A stretch of 64,000 nt of DNA from Trichoplusia ni (lineage: Eukaryota > Arthropoda > Insecta > Lepidoptera > Noctuidae). Location of the stretch: positions 11,098,001 to 11,162,000 of the forward strand of contig NC_039488.1 of NCBI RefSeq assembly GCF_003590095.1, in the 5' to 3' direction. Of this stretch, positions 1 through 11,260 are shown one piece after another; positions within the stretch are counted from its first letter, which is position 1; each line of letters begins with the position of its first letter. The notes below the pieces were generated by a model. It saw nothing but the letters and a program-made list of their open reading frames with translations. It searched no databases and was not told where the DNA came from. The translations under genes were made by a program, and so were the position numbers.

Positions 1-1194
1 TGAAGTTACATTTCAAATTTGGTTTTTATCTATGTCTGTTTGTATTCGTGTTTGGGAGTCTCCATTGGTTTTAGTCCCCTAATGTTGCCGATTCGCATTA
101 AAATTAATGGAAATACTGCTTAATGGTCGGTTCTAATCCAGTATTTATTTAAAATTTTCATTTTTATTGAATGTCACAGATAACGATGAAATTATCGTTT
201 CAAATGCGTGGCTACGTTATCTGATGTGTCGTATCTTAATAGATACGACACATCAGTAATCCACACATTTTTGAAAAACTCAACATTTTAAAATTAAGAG
301 AAAATTATTCAAAGGCTTTTGTATCTATATTATGAAATTATATTGCAGGTGCATCGGGTAGGGTAGAGGGATATAACAATAATAAAATCTAATACCACCA
401 AGAACCACTATTAATAAACTACGAGTACCAGGCTAAAATAGGACATTAGATATTTTTGAAACACATTAATAAAAGCACAACTACCAAACCCAATCTAAAC
501 GTCCCCAACTCACATAAACCCGCAAACATTCTATTACAGACACAAGAGAAATAAATTACAAAGATTAAAGGGAAATAAAACAGTTGCCGTCATCAATTTA
601 TTTAGCAATAGGACATCTCTGATCGAGGCTGGCCAGAAACAATACACTTCACCTATCGCACCCAACAAAGAAGCTATTAACAATATGAGTAATGCACAAC
701 TTAGATCGAGTGGCTATCTGATACATGAAACCAAGGAAACAGACGGGCAGACATAACATAATAAACGCTCCAAACATCACATTACCATCCGATAATTAAC
801 CTTAAATAATAGAAGGCAAAGTTCAAAATAATTAAAAGTACAAAGACGGGTATCGCTAGAAATTAAACTGAAATAAAACTAATCTTCGATTTACTTAATT
901 GAAACCGTGAATCATAAACGTTCGTTAACAAAAATTTCTGACAGCCGATTACTAATTAATAATTGTGTTTGAGTATTTAATTTGATTATTATATAGGTAA
1001 AACGACTGTGAAATTGTTACAGAACCAGATATTGTGTGAAATATTTTAATTTTTATATAGTTTTTTGGTCAATAAAAAGTTAACCTCAAATTCTACGCTA
1101 TGGTGAAAATTTTTAAATATTCTTAATAAGATGTGAACGTGTACGTTAAACTTAATCACTTCCTCGGTCAATTATGGATCCAATTGTTTAATAA
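1..1194. other. AT-rich non-coding sequence
   Basis: No open frame with coding character and no plausible exon flanked by splice signals was found. The only structured element is the hairpin at 221-256. The stretch is probably upstream flank or an upstream intron of the + strand gene that begins to be visible at 15121. Confidence 0.6.
221..256. repeat. perfect 36-bp hairpin (16-bp arms, 4-nt loop)
   Basis: The left arm CTGATGTGTCGTATCT (221-236) is followed by loop TAAT (237-240) and its exact reverse complement (241-256). The pairing stops abruptly at both outer ends. A smaller inverted repeat, AACGAT/ATCGTT, lies just upstream at 182-199. The arms are too short for a canonical microRNA precursor. 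It could be a transposon-end remnant or a cruciform-forming site; no function is assigned. Confidence 0.85.
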
Positions 1195-2480
1195 CTCCGA
1201 GTTATGTAAAGATATTTTGCCGGAGCGATTAAACCGCGGCGTTTCACCCGCTCGTCTGTCTATTCTGACTCTCCACCCATCCTCTGAAAATGGAGCGACC
1301 GATAAAAAAGGTAACGAATTATAAAAAAGCGGAGGCGCACAATCGCGAGCGCGGACGTGTGGGCGGTGGGCGAAATGAAATGAAATAATGAAAAAAATGG
1401 GCAAAAAGCAGTACAAACATGCATTGTCCTCGCCACCCCCCCTTAATGAGTGGGTGCGGGCGAAGCGGACGCGCCCCACCGTACGCGCAACGTGTGTCTG
1501 AAGTGGCTGATTATCACCTGATTCCATCTGCGTCACTTGTTCGGGGCTAAATAGGTCGCGGCTCGCAAGCGGCTGAAGGGGCGCTGCCAATACTCCGTGG
1601 TCGAGGCTTTGTGTGTCCTCTAACTTTACTATGTTGGGAAGTTCTTGACTCGATGTAACTTTTTCTAGCTGGTTTCGATTTTGTTCACTTACTCTTCCTA
1701 CTTTTGCTTATTGAAGGACACTCAGTTTTTCAAAAAACGTTTTGCTCTAGTGGCATGTTTTAGAAAACTTGATTATATTTACTTTGATCTTTAAGATTCA
1801 TAAATCCTAAATTATGCTCAATGAAATGATAACTCAACCTTCCCTAAAGGTGTATTTCAATACTGTCTGAGAGTCTGACGGTATAATAACCCCCTGAACG
1901 CACGTAATGCCCACCCAAAGTTTTCTTTTCGCCCAATCGGTCTCACACGCAAAAAATCCCAATTTTCGAACATATTAACCATCAAAAACAGCGTCCGAAA
2001 TTAATTTGTTTATGCGAAACAAAGGTGGGTGCCGGGCGCATGCACCCGCGTCACCCACTCCCCGAAAAAAAAGGAAAAAATAGGAAAAAAGGGGGAGAGC
2101 GGGGTTCCCACACCCCTCCCGCGGCGCGATCGGCATCAGACTTCTTTTTTTAATCGCGTCGCATTCAGCATGGTCGTTTTTGGTAAGCACACACTGCGCA
2201 TTGCCTATTTTCCAATTTAGATTGCTTTGTATTACCGGTTGAGCGATGCGCAATAGTTTTTGAGGCTCGTGACACGTGAGTGCAGGAAATTAAATTTCTG
2301 TGTAAAATAAAAACAAAGGGTAAGTCAGGGCTTAGAGAATACATTCGGTATTGCTTACTACCGCCGCGGCCGGTCAGTCGGGGTTGACGGCGGATTCTAC
2401 TTGGTTACTTGGAACGTACTTATACGACGATAGGGCGTCGCGGCGCGCGGCGGCTATGGACATGAATAAAGCGCAAGAAA
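1195..2480. other. GC/CpG-richer patches in AT-rich flank
   Basis: Two patches (about 1220-1600 and 2020-2465) are clearly richer in G+C and CpG than their surroundings, including CCGCCGCGGCCGG around 2362 and GCGCGGCGGC around 2446. Short open frames occur on both strands, as expected when stop codons are rare in GC-rich DNA, and none has recognisable protein character. A GTAAGT-like donor occurs near 2322 without an obvious exon. These may be promoter, enhancer or untranslated-exon sequence. Confidence 0.4.
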
Positions 2481-5400
2481 ACTAAATTTGTTTGATGAGT
2501 ATTCAAAAACATTTAAAAGGTGTATTTATTTTTCTTATTCTGTAGCTAATTGACGCCAACACTTTTTTAAGCATTGAATAAAAATATTTTTCTTCCCATT
2601 TCCATCACTAACTCGTACATTTTTTATAATTACACAGTCAATAATTATGCCTTGATAATGGGCAGCGCTACCGTTGTAATATGCAAGAGTTTCTTACAAT
2701 TTACACATCATAAATCGTACCATACAAAAGTTCATAGTTATCAAATCATATTTTTAACACAAACTGTACATTTATTACTAATTATCTTCGACACAAATTA
2801 CAAACAATAAATACCTAACAGTAGACTTCCTAATCTTGCAAAATAACCTTCCAATCTGTTCTAGTTTGAGCGTACGATTTCCAAACCATCATTCACTGAT
2901 CAATTATAACAGTATTAAAATTAAATATAATTAACGAGTAACCAGCAAGGAGCCTAATAACTCAGTATCAAAATTCCTTAATAATTAGCGCGAAAGCAAT
3001 AAATATCGTCAAGACGATTATTAAGCGGCAAGTACTAATCACAAGAAGTTTATAGTGACACCCTGTAGACTAGCGACGTCGGAAAATTATAGACTACGAA
3101 TAATTGTAGTGTTATTGTGGCTAAGTTTTGCCGGCGGGTCAATACAAATATCGTTTGTTTATTGAAAATAATAAAAACGGCGGGATATTTTGTTTGAAGA
3201 TGTATAGATTTTTTTGTATTTAATTTTTGTTAGGTAGCTTCGACTTTTTACTATTTATGATAGTTTTTTTTTTTTCAAAATCGAATTATAATTATAGGTT
3301 TGAAATAAGAATACGGGTAATTTAAATAATGGCTGCGAAAGAAGTCTGTAAATAGTTTTATGAACAAATAATAAAATTAACGAAAATTGTGAAATCTAGT
3401 TTTTTCCATCGCGTAAAATCAAAGTTAAACTAAAAAGAAACTATTTCAGCTCGTAGAAATTAATAATGCAAAAGTTTTGTTTTGTAATAAAGTAGAACGC
3501 TCGGGTTGAAAGCATGGATATTAAAAAAAACTACTCTTTATTGTGTGTGTGTATGAGCGCCGATGTAGCCCAAAAATAGTTAATTTAATCAAGTTAGAAA
3601 TACAAACACACTTAAAAATTATCGAATATAAAAACATTTCTGTATTTTAGATTATCTAGAACGAAATTAAACATAATTCTATAAAATCGTCGATTCCGCG
3701 AAACAAATATCACTTATTATATTTATTTTACCAATCGGCATGAAAATATATTCATTTGAATCTGGTTTATCGAAAATTTTACATAAAGTTCTAAGTCCAA
3801 AGCCTATCTTGTCGTTGAATGGCCGCAAGCAGCGCCACTATTCTGCACCCTTCCATATAATTAAAATGCACACTTACTTTGTGTAATTAGAGAGTACAAA
3901 GAAATCGTTTCGGTATAGATAATATCACTTAAAACAAAGTAGCATGAAGTATGAAGTTATAAATGATATGAAAGTGCCCTATAAGTAGTTATTATAATTA
4001 ACTTAGAGATTTTAGATACGATTATTCCGTATAAAGACATTTTGGTGTTAATTATATATATTATAATTCAGATAAATCTAATAGAATGCATTTTCCGTTC
4101 ACTGGAGAAATAATTACGTAGGTACTTTACTGAAAACTTTCAACGTGCCTCTTAAAACTTATTAAAAAAAAAGTATTATAACCGTCGTCACTCAAATGCT
4201 ATCAATAGTAGGAATCTCCATACGCCTCTATCTAAAACTAACTTCTCAACACAATGAGACAATGCCTGAGTCAGTGCTTGCATACCTTCGCACTGAGTAT
4301 TCATAGTAACTTAAATATTGGTTCTTCACCTGGTTTTCGGGTACCTCTTGACTAATTTCAAACCTAACCATAGAACAAAATCTGGTCAAAACCAAAGGGA
4401 ATAATTCAAAATAAGTCCAATGAGGCAAAAAAATGCAAAATTTCCTATCGTATGAAACATTCTTAAAGGGCCGGACGGGTAAGTGTACATTTACGAGGAA
4501 TATAAATGTGTATCATTAATCAACGTAATTAGATCATTGCTGGGATCGTGTTCGGAACGTTCACGACCGTTACCGATCGCTGCCGACCTTACACGAAGCT
4601 GTGAAAAACTATCTTAAGGATTTTTCCAAGTTTACATCACTTGGAAGATTTTTTTACCCACGATGTGTGAAAGAGGCTGGAATGTTCGTCATCCTTGTAC
4701 AATACTAGTAACATGAATATGGAATAGGTTTTATATCTCCAACATCATCTTTTTCATCTCTCAGCTGGATACAGGCTATTCTATATTGCTCTCTTCTGTT
4801 CTATCTAAATTCCATAATTATACAAGTCAATTTAAGCTCAACATGATTTTAGTTTCACGTTTTGTAAAATAAATAGTTGGAATATCAGGAGCTTTTAAAT
4901 AAAGAGCTCAAAAACGCTAACGCACACATTTTTAAACTACAAAAAATAAGAAGTAAAATATTAAACTCATTACTTAAAATTTAAACAATACTTTTAACTT
5001 TCATTTTTCTTCTTTTCGATAAATAACATTATTTTCCCTACTCGTTACAAATATTTAAACGAAACAAGCCACAGAAGAAAAACGAAGAGCGATTGCCAAC
5101 GTAACCATATAGATCTAACGTTTGCTTAATTTAATCTTCCATAGCAAGCACTTAATGAAGCAATTACAATTTATGGGTAGAAGCAACTTGAAAAATAATT
5201 GTACAAGTTTTTACGTCTAATATAAGACTGTGAGAATATGATACTGCATTGTTAATTTAATTACCTGACTATTTACGTAGCGTTCGAGAAATGAATTAAA
5301 CATTATCGTTTTTCTTAAGATTTTCTTGCCTTTCTTATACATTTTTTTTGGTTTTCTGATGCTTATAAGGCAGCAATTGGTTGCGTTTATTAATTTAGAT

Positions 5401-8400
5401 CAGGTGTTTCTGTAATATATATGTTTCATTAAATTGATATAACTTAGACTAAGCGAGGTCTAAATACTGAGTTTATAAAAGGCTATCTTGCTCGTATTAC
5501 CTACCAAAGCCGACTGACCATTCACAAAGTATTGTAGAATAATTTTATCACATTTGCCAATAACTTCGAGGCTTTAGAATTTCGTGAACGTCTACTTAAT
5601 TTATAAACTCAATATCGAAGCCATACCTATTACTTATTATGTATACAGAATGTTGTTCTGGTTAAAGACAATCCTTCTCCTTCCTAAAAATAGCATCACA
5701 ACTTCTGTCTTTTGTAAGGTACGTTAAAATGAATATAAGACCTGCGCGTGATCTCTTTTCGGTCTTATCGGGTAAAAAAAGTAAGGAAAAAGAGAGAGCT
5801 CCTATGTCGGCGCATATCCTTGTACGCTTGCGATATTACCCGCCGTTGCTCAAATCGCAATACTTAGTCCAAAAACCTCTTTATATCTCAATAACATTGA
5901 TATCATAACCACACATCATGTACTAGGAGCGCATAAATCAACAAAACTAATGTAAAAAGTATGTAATACAATTTGCATACCAAGTTTAGAATATAGACCG
6001 ATCCCGTATCTCGCTTTCCGCGTCTTACGCAATTTCATTGTAACTAATACAGCGTCACACTTTATTAACGATACAGCCAAGTGAAATACAACATTTGTTA
6101 AAGGATAAATTCGTTTGAAACAGTTTTTTAGTTGACCAATAGGAAAACATAAATTCCTTTGAAATGAACTGTAATCATTTATTGAGTATAAATAAACATT
6201 CGACGAGGTTATTGAGTCAATCCTTTTAAATTTGTTACTATTAAAAGGAATAATGAGAAGAAAATGAAAAGAATCTAGTTTTATCAAACAATTTTTTTTT
6301 GACGCGATTCCTCAAACAACGTACAAATTAAAACTAGCATCAAAGCGATATTTCGCTTTTAAGACAATCATTCTGTATGCTAGTAGCTTAGAAAATAATT
6401 AACGTTTATCTAATAAACTAATTAATTGTTAATTTATCGAGTTAAGTACGCCAGGAAAGACGTCAATGTAATTGTAACCGAACAATTTACTTGCTTGTCG
6501 CGTTTTTTCCGCGTTCCGATGTGACATTATCCGTTCAAGCCAAGTTACCACGTAATTGGAGCACCCATGATTTATTATCAGTTAATTTTATGATAATTAG
6601 ACTATGAATAATCTGCGCGGGAGCGGTATTCTGTTACCGTTTACTGATAGTCGATCTTATTATGTACCGATGATTATACCTTACTAGTACGCTGAATTAA
6701 ATGATAATCAATTGTTTATGATAAAAAAAAAAACAATTTCTATCATGGCGTACGCATTTTTAATGTCGCTCCTGTCGTGTTAAGTTATCGCGTTGAAATA
6801 GCTTTGTAAATTTTTAATGAAAGTCAAACATTTTAAATGTAAATTAATTTTTATTGTCTCCTTGATAGCAATCACATTTTGGGTTATTAATTTTTGCATC
6901 ATGTTTAAAATGAGTTTACTTTTTTTGTCGCCGGTCTGTACTATGAGTTTTTATAGTAGCCTGGTGAAAACAAGACAACTCTCTACGCAACACACAGATG
7001 CATCGCGCTTGAAAAGCTAAATAAGCGCTGATAAAATTCTTCAAGAAAGTTAGGTGTGTAACATTATCCAATAAAACAAAATTGAATACTTCCTTTTATC
7101 CAAGAAGTTTATTTATCTGTTATAAATTACATGTTTAAACTATAATTAACATGCATTTATTCTCAATTACTAATGCATATACCGGAGCACCTTAGGGCTA
7201 AGAGAAACGGCGATGTCAAGGCCTTAATAACATTTCAGACTTCGAAAGGAAAGTTTAATCTAACATTTAATGCAATGAGATATTGGAACTGTTATTATAT
7301 ATTACGATTTGAATACAAATCTAAGATCTGAACTGTTGTTTTGACACATAATTTCAAATGAAATTCGATACAAAATGAATGCAGTTTCTACAATACGAAT
7401 GCTTAAAATGAAATACTATATATAATAGTAAGTAGTATTCTCCTGTATATATATGCTCTCATACTTTCCCCGTATAATTTTAATTCAGCATTACAAAAAT
7501 ATTTATTCAACTGCCATGCGTACTGCCATCGTTACTGGGAACATCTAATACAATTTCAAAGAAATGGCAAACACATGCCGCTTCTTTCTTCTTCTTATTT
7601 TAAACTAACGCCTAACTTTTGAAGATACAAAATTGCACTATCAAGGAGTTTTTATACATAGTCTGCAGTGCTTCAACTCCAAAAGCTTCACGCACCTAGG
7701 AGATTTTAAAATATATCGTACATCACGGAACTAAGACGACGCTATATCCAGTGTAGAGTTCTATCTCGCTTCCACAATAGAAACACTTCTGCTTTAAGGT
7801 TTCATAGTGCAAATAAATCATTTTTCACCCTCTTAGCAACAAAATCCAAAACCCAAGCCTCGGGCACATAGGACCGATCTTATCACACTATCTAAAGTAT
7901 TATTGTTTGGAATACGATCTCTAAGAACGGAAGCCATAACTTATTTCCAGCACAAAGTAGCTCACACGATTCGTAATAATGGACTGATCATAGTGTTTTA
8001 TGTGTTTTATCGAATAGCAATGTAATTAGAGTGTTCAGGTCAGAGTTTCTTGTAACGTATCATTTTAGAATACTTGATGTTTTTGATGGAGATTATCGTG
8101 AAGATTCTTATTATTTTTTTCCACTTTTATTGGGATAACCGATAGCATGGTGGTGTTGGCGTTAATGCATCTCAGATTTACACCATTCATGAGGGTTTTC
8201 ATTCATAATTCAGTGTAAAAGATTTGAAATATTCCATTTTAGATCCTCAATTGTTTTTACTACACTTTGGCGATTTAATTTAAATCATTTTTTTACTCGA
8301 AATAGTTTTAGTTTGAATATGTTTTACAGTAAATGTAATCATAATTAACCTGTGTACTTCAATTTAAATAGCGTAGGTAATATTCTCGATAGCCCTAGTT

Positions 8401-8424
8401 TCTATCTTATGCTATGACGTAATA
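2481..8424. other. AT-rich non-coding sequence, no feature recognised
   Basis: About 5.9 kb of AT-rich DNA without recognisable exons, RNA genes or classified repeats. The longest open frame (5916-6287, minus, 123 codons) has no start context, splice context or family resemblance that would support it. Confidence 0.55.
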
Positions 8425-8530
8425 GTGCCTGAGGGCAGCCAATCGGAAGCGGATTGTAATAAGTAGCTATCATTTATGTTAATTTCACAATTAACCTGAA
8501 GCGGTGTCATTACCGCGTCGAGTTTTACTC
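8425..8530 (+). repeat. diverged direct duplication, copy 1
   Basis: The core 8442-8481 matches 8978-9017 at 36 of 40 positions without gaps; both contain GCGGATTGTAATAAGT. Weaker matches continue on both sides, for example GTCGAGTTTT near 8518 and 9069, so the duplicated unit is probably about 105-120 bp. It is not a repeat family I recognise. Confidence 0.7.
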
Positions 8531-8959
8531 GGTTTTATACACCGTATCGTTCTAGAAGATTCAATAACATTTTTGCATCGTTTTTTATTGTTTTATCTTA
8601 TTTTTCACTGTCTTCTGCTGTTATATTAGTTTAAGATTACATTTCCCGATATTTTAGGTTTTTTGACTTACAATTTTAATGGATCTTAGGTTGTCAACAG
8701 CCCTGTATAACCTTAAGCTTTTTAGCTTTTCGTTTTATTTGTTATTATTTTCTTCAGAGAACAGATTTTCCTTCATTTATGCCATTTTCTTCCATCTTTT
8801 ATCAATCACACCGATTTTATATCACTACGTTCATAAAAAAATTAAGTTGTTATGCTAGTTTTCGTATTAGTTATGTAAGTAAGTTTTCTTTTCCCGAAAA
8901 CTCATTCACTATCGTTTATTATAAGTATCAGAATATCAAATACGACACGTCAGAACATA

Positions 8960-9080
8960 ATACTACCTCGGGCACGTATCGGGAGCGGATTGTAATAAGT
9001 CGCCATAATTTATGTTACACGCAATTAAAGTAAGATTGTTGCTCGGTCCGCCGCCGGTACACCGGGAGTCGAGTTTTTGT
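8960..9080 (+). repeat. diverged direct duplication, copy 2
   Basis: Second copy of the segment at 8425-8530, offset by 536 bp in the core. The 3' part is more GC-rich (GGTCCGCCGCCGG near 9046) than copy 1. The two copies differ by substitutions in the core and by small indels outside it, which suggests an old local duplication. Confidence 0.7.
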
Positions 9081-9355
9081 TTTTGATTGCTATTATTAGG
9101 TTTTATTGATGACTGTTTAGTGGTTTTAGAATATTTAGACGTTTAGATGAGTTTATACAAGAGCGCTATGATCAAAATATATTATACTAAAAAAATATTT
9201 TTTTCTACGATCTAGTACTGAAATCATCAATTTCACTTCTTAATTATTTGTAGTAATTAAATTGTCTAAAACCCAATCACAATCTCTCTTAACCTTCCTC
9301 CGAACACAGACCAATCGTCTAGCTTGCGAACTGCCAACTGCTGTGTAATTAACAC

Positions 9356-9395
9356 TCACCCATCCAAGTAATAACCTATACGACTGTACCTTAAC
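9356..9395 (-). repeat. 5S rRNA-like fragment (possible 5S-derived SINE)
   Basis: Read on the minus strand, this segment begins GTTAAGGTACAGTCG and ends TTACTTGGATGGGTGA. That resembles the 3' half of the internal promoter region of animal 5S rRNA (GTTAAGC...GTCG...GTACTTGGATGGGTGACC), with the same overall spacing. The rest of a 5S gene is absent or unrecognisable, so this is not a functional 5S gene. A 5S-derived SINE remnant or a dispersed 5S pseudogene is the best reading. The match is from memory, not alignment. Confidence 0.5.
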
Positions 9396-11054
9396 CTTGC
9401 AAACCGATCAATCACCGTCCATTTTCATGGTATCGGTTTGTATCTCCTCAAACGCTTTCACGGTCCACGCTCCTTGCCTATAATTGCGGTCTGTTACTAG
9501 GTTTCCTGTCACTAAATGAGATTAAATGCACCACAGAATGTTTCTCAATAGCATAAGAACATTTAATGAAGCCAGCTGGCTTTACGACCGCATTAAGGAT
9601 TGTACACATTTGCGCGGTAGCGACACTAAATGTATTGTGCTTTAAGCTTGTGGATATATTCATTTTGCTGTTATTTTTCAGATGTTTTAAGTAAGTAATA
9701 AAAAGTAAAAGTTCGATATATAATAATATGAAAAAATAATGATGCAATTTAACTCAATAATGTCATTAAAATTCAGAATTGTTAGATATCTAAAGCCTGT
9801 ATCTACGAATCTGTTAAGTCCTTAATCGTAACAAACTTATAATCAACACAATTATTATATTCCAATAATTTTATTAACGCGCCAATTACTTCCTTGTTAT
9901 GCAAATCTATAAGTATGGGCTTATATAAATGATAAAGTTGCTACAAATATGGTTTTAATGAGACTAGTTCGGAATGCTGATTCATAAACTGATTTATAGT
10001 GTTCGCAAGGGAAGCTTAAGGTTTATAGGACAATTGATAACGGCCGAGTGAATTCTAGTATTAGTATAATAGGCATTGAAGCTATAAAAGCTCTAGACTT
10101 TACGTTATTGTGGGCTAGTTGTATAGCTCAACAACAAATGCGCAAATTGTTATTGCATCTCCAAGTTTCATTGATGAAACAGATCTATATTTGACAAACA
10201 ACTTTTATGTAATATCTTTTGATGATATAAATTAGTATCTTTTTCTAGTTGTTTATTTGTAAATGCATGCAATATATAATAAAACGTAACATGTGAAACG
10301 ACACCTATAACTTTACAACCAATTCATTAAAACGTTCTCATAGCACAAATTGCATAATTCCAATTAAGCTGCTAGTTAGATAATTAAAATTAGAGCTCAT
10401 AAATACATAAACACACCTAAATAAAATGATTACACAGTTCTATTGCAATTTAATCTAATTACACCAAAACTAGAATGTAATCTCATGAAACAACAATCTG
10501 GTTTGTCTGTCTCGCTCTGGCTTGTGGTGCTTTCGAGTGTGTGAATGAGATGTAAGATTTGTTCCCCGATGTGTTTGCGCAGAAAACTGCGTAACTTACA
10601 TAAATTGTTTAAGGCGTAAAACATAGCTACCGTTTTGCGACACGCGAAGGCTAGGAGTAATTTTAACGCGTATTAATCCGCATATATTTTAGTAGCCACA
10701 CTAGTATTAAAACTTATTTTCTTGGGATGGAAGTTCTCTCCTTGGATACATCTGGTGGTTGTGTGTATCGATAGACTAAAATTAAATTTAAATATGCACA
10801 TTGTACTGTACGGACCGTGAGCCCAAAATTATAGTTTCTGACACAGAACTTTAAAATGACTCCGACTCACTGAATACCACTTCCTTCACCGGTCTATCAA
10901 TGATTCTTGCGATAAAAGTAATAAAGACTTACATAATAAAGTGGACTAAAACAAATACGTGTAAAAATTACCTAATTCACACATCCGCAAGAACTTTCAT
11001 CCGGCATTCCCAGCACTTTCGTGGACTACACGAAACGACCACACTATCCGTACA
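9396..11054. other. AT-rich non-coding sequence, no feature recognised
   Basis: No exon, RNA gene or classified repeat recognised. A donor-like AG|GTAAT on the minus strand at 10971 is treated with the CpG-rich patch that follows. Confidence 0.5.
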
Positions 11055-11260
11055 AGATTAGCGTGTTGTCGCTACAGCCGCGACCGGCGACCGACGACCG
11101 CCGAGAGCCCGGTAGCTGCGAGGGGCGCCTACGCACATTGCCGCCGAACGCTGCCGAACGACCGCCGATCGCCGATCGCCGAGTCTAATCAATATGCTAA
11201 GTGGCGATACAAGATCGCGTGCGCTCCACCACCGCGAAATACTCGCTCTTTGTTTAATTA
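11055..11260. promoter_or_regulatory. CpG-rich patch, possible promoter or untranslated first exon
   Basis: About 200 bp dense in CpG within AT-rich surroundings, with local short repeats of GCCGAACG and CCGATCG between 11142 and 11182. The 79-codon minus-strand open frame across it is likely a by-product of the composition. On the minus strand a donor-like AATTAG|GTAAT lies about 90 bp beyond it (10971), so a non-coding first exon of a minus-strand transcript is possible. No core promoter motif is convincing. Confidence 0.3.

Noticed and set aside
5916..6287. 123-codon open frame on the minus strand
   Set aside because: AT-rich composition, no recognisable domain, no splice or promoter context. 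Its length is not exceptional for the size of the window.
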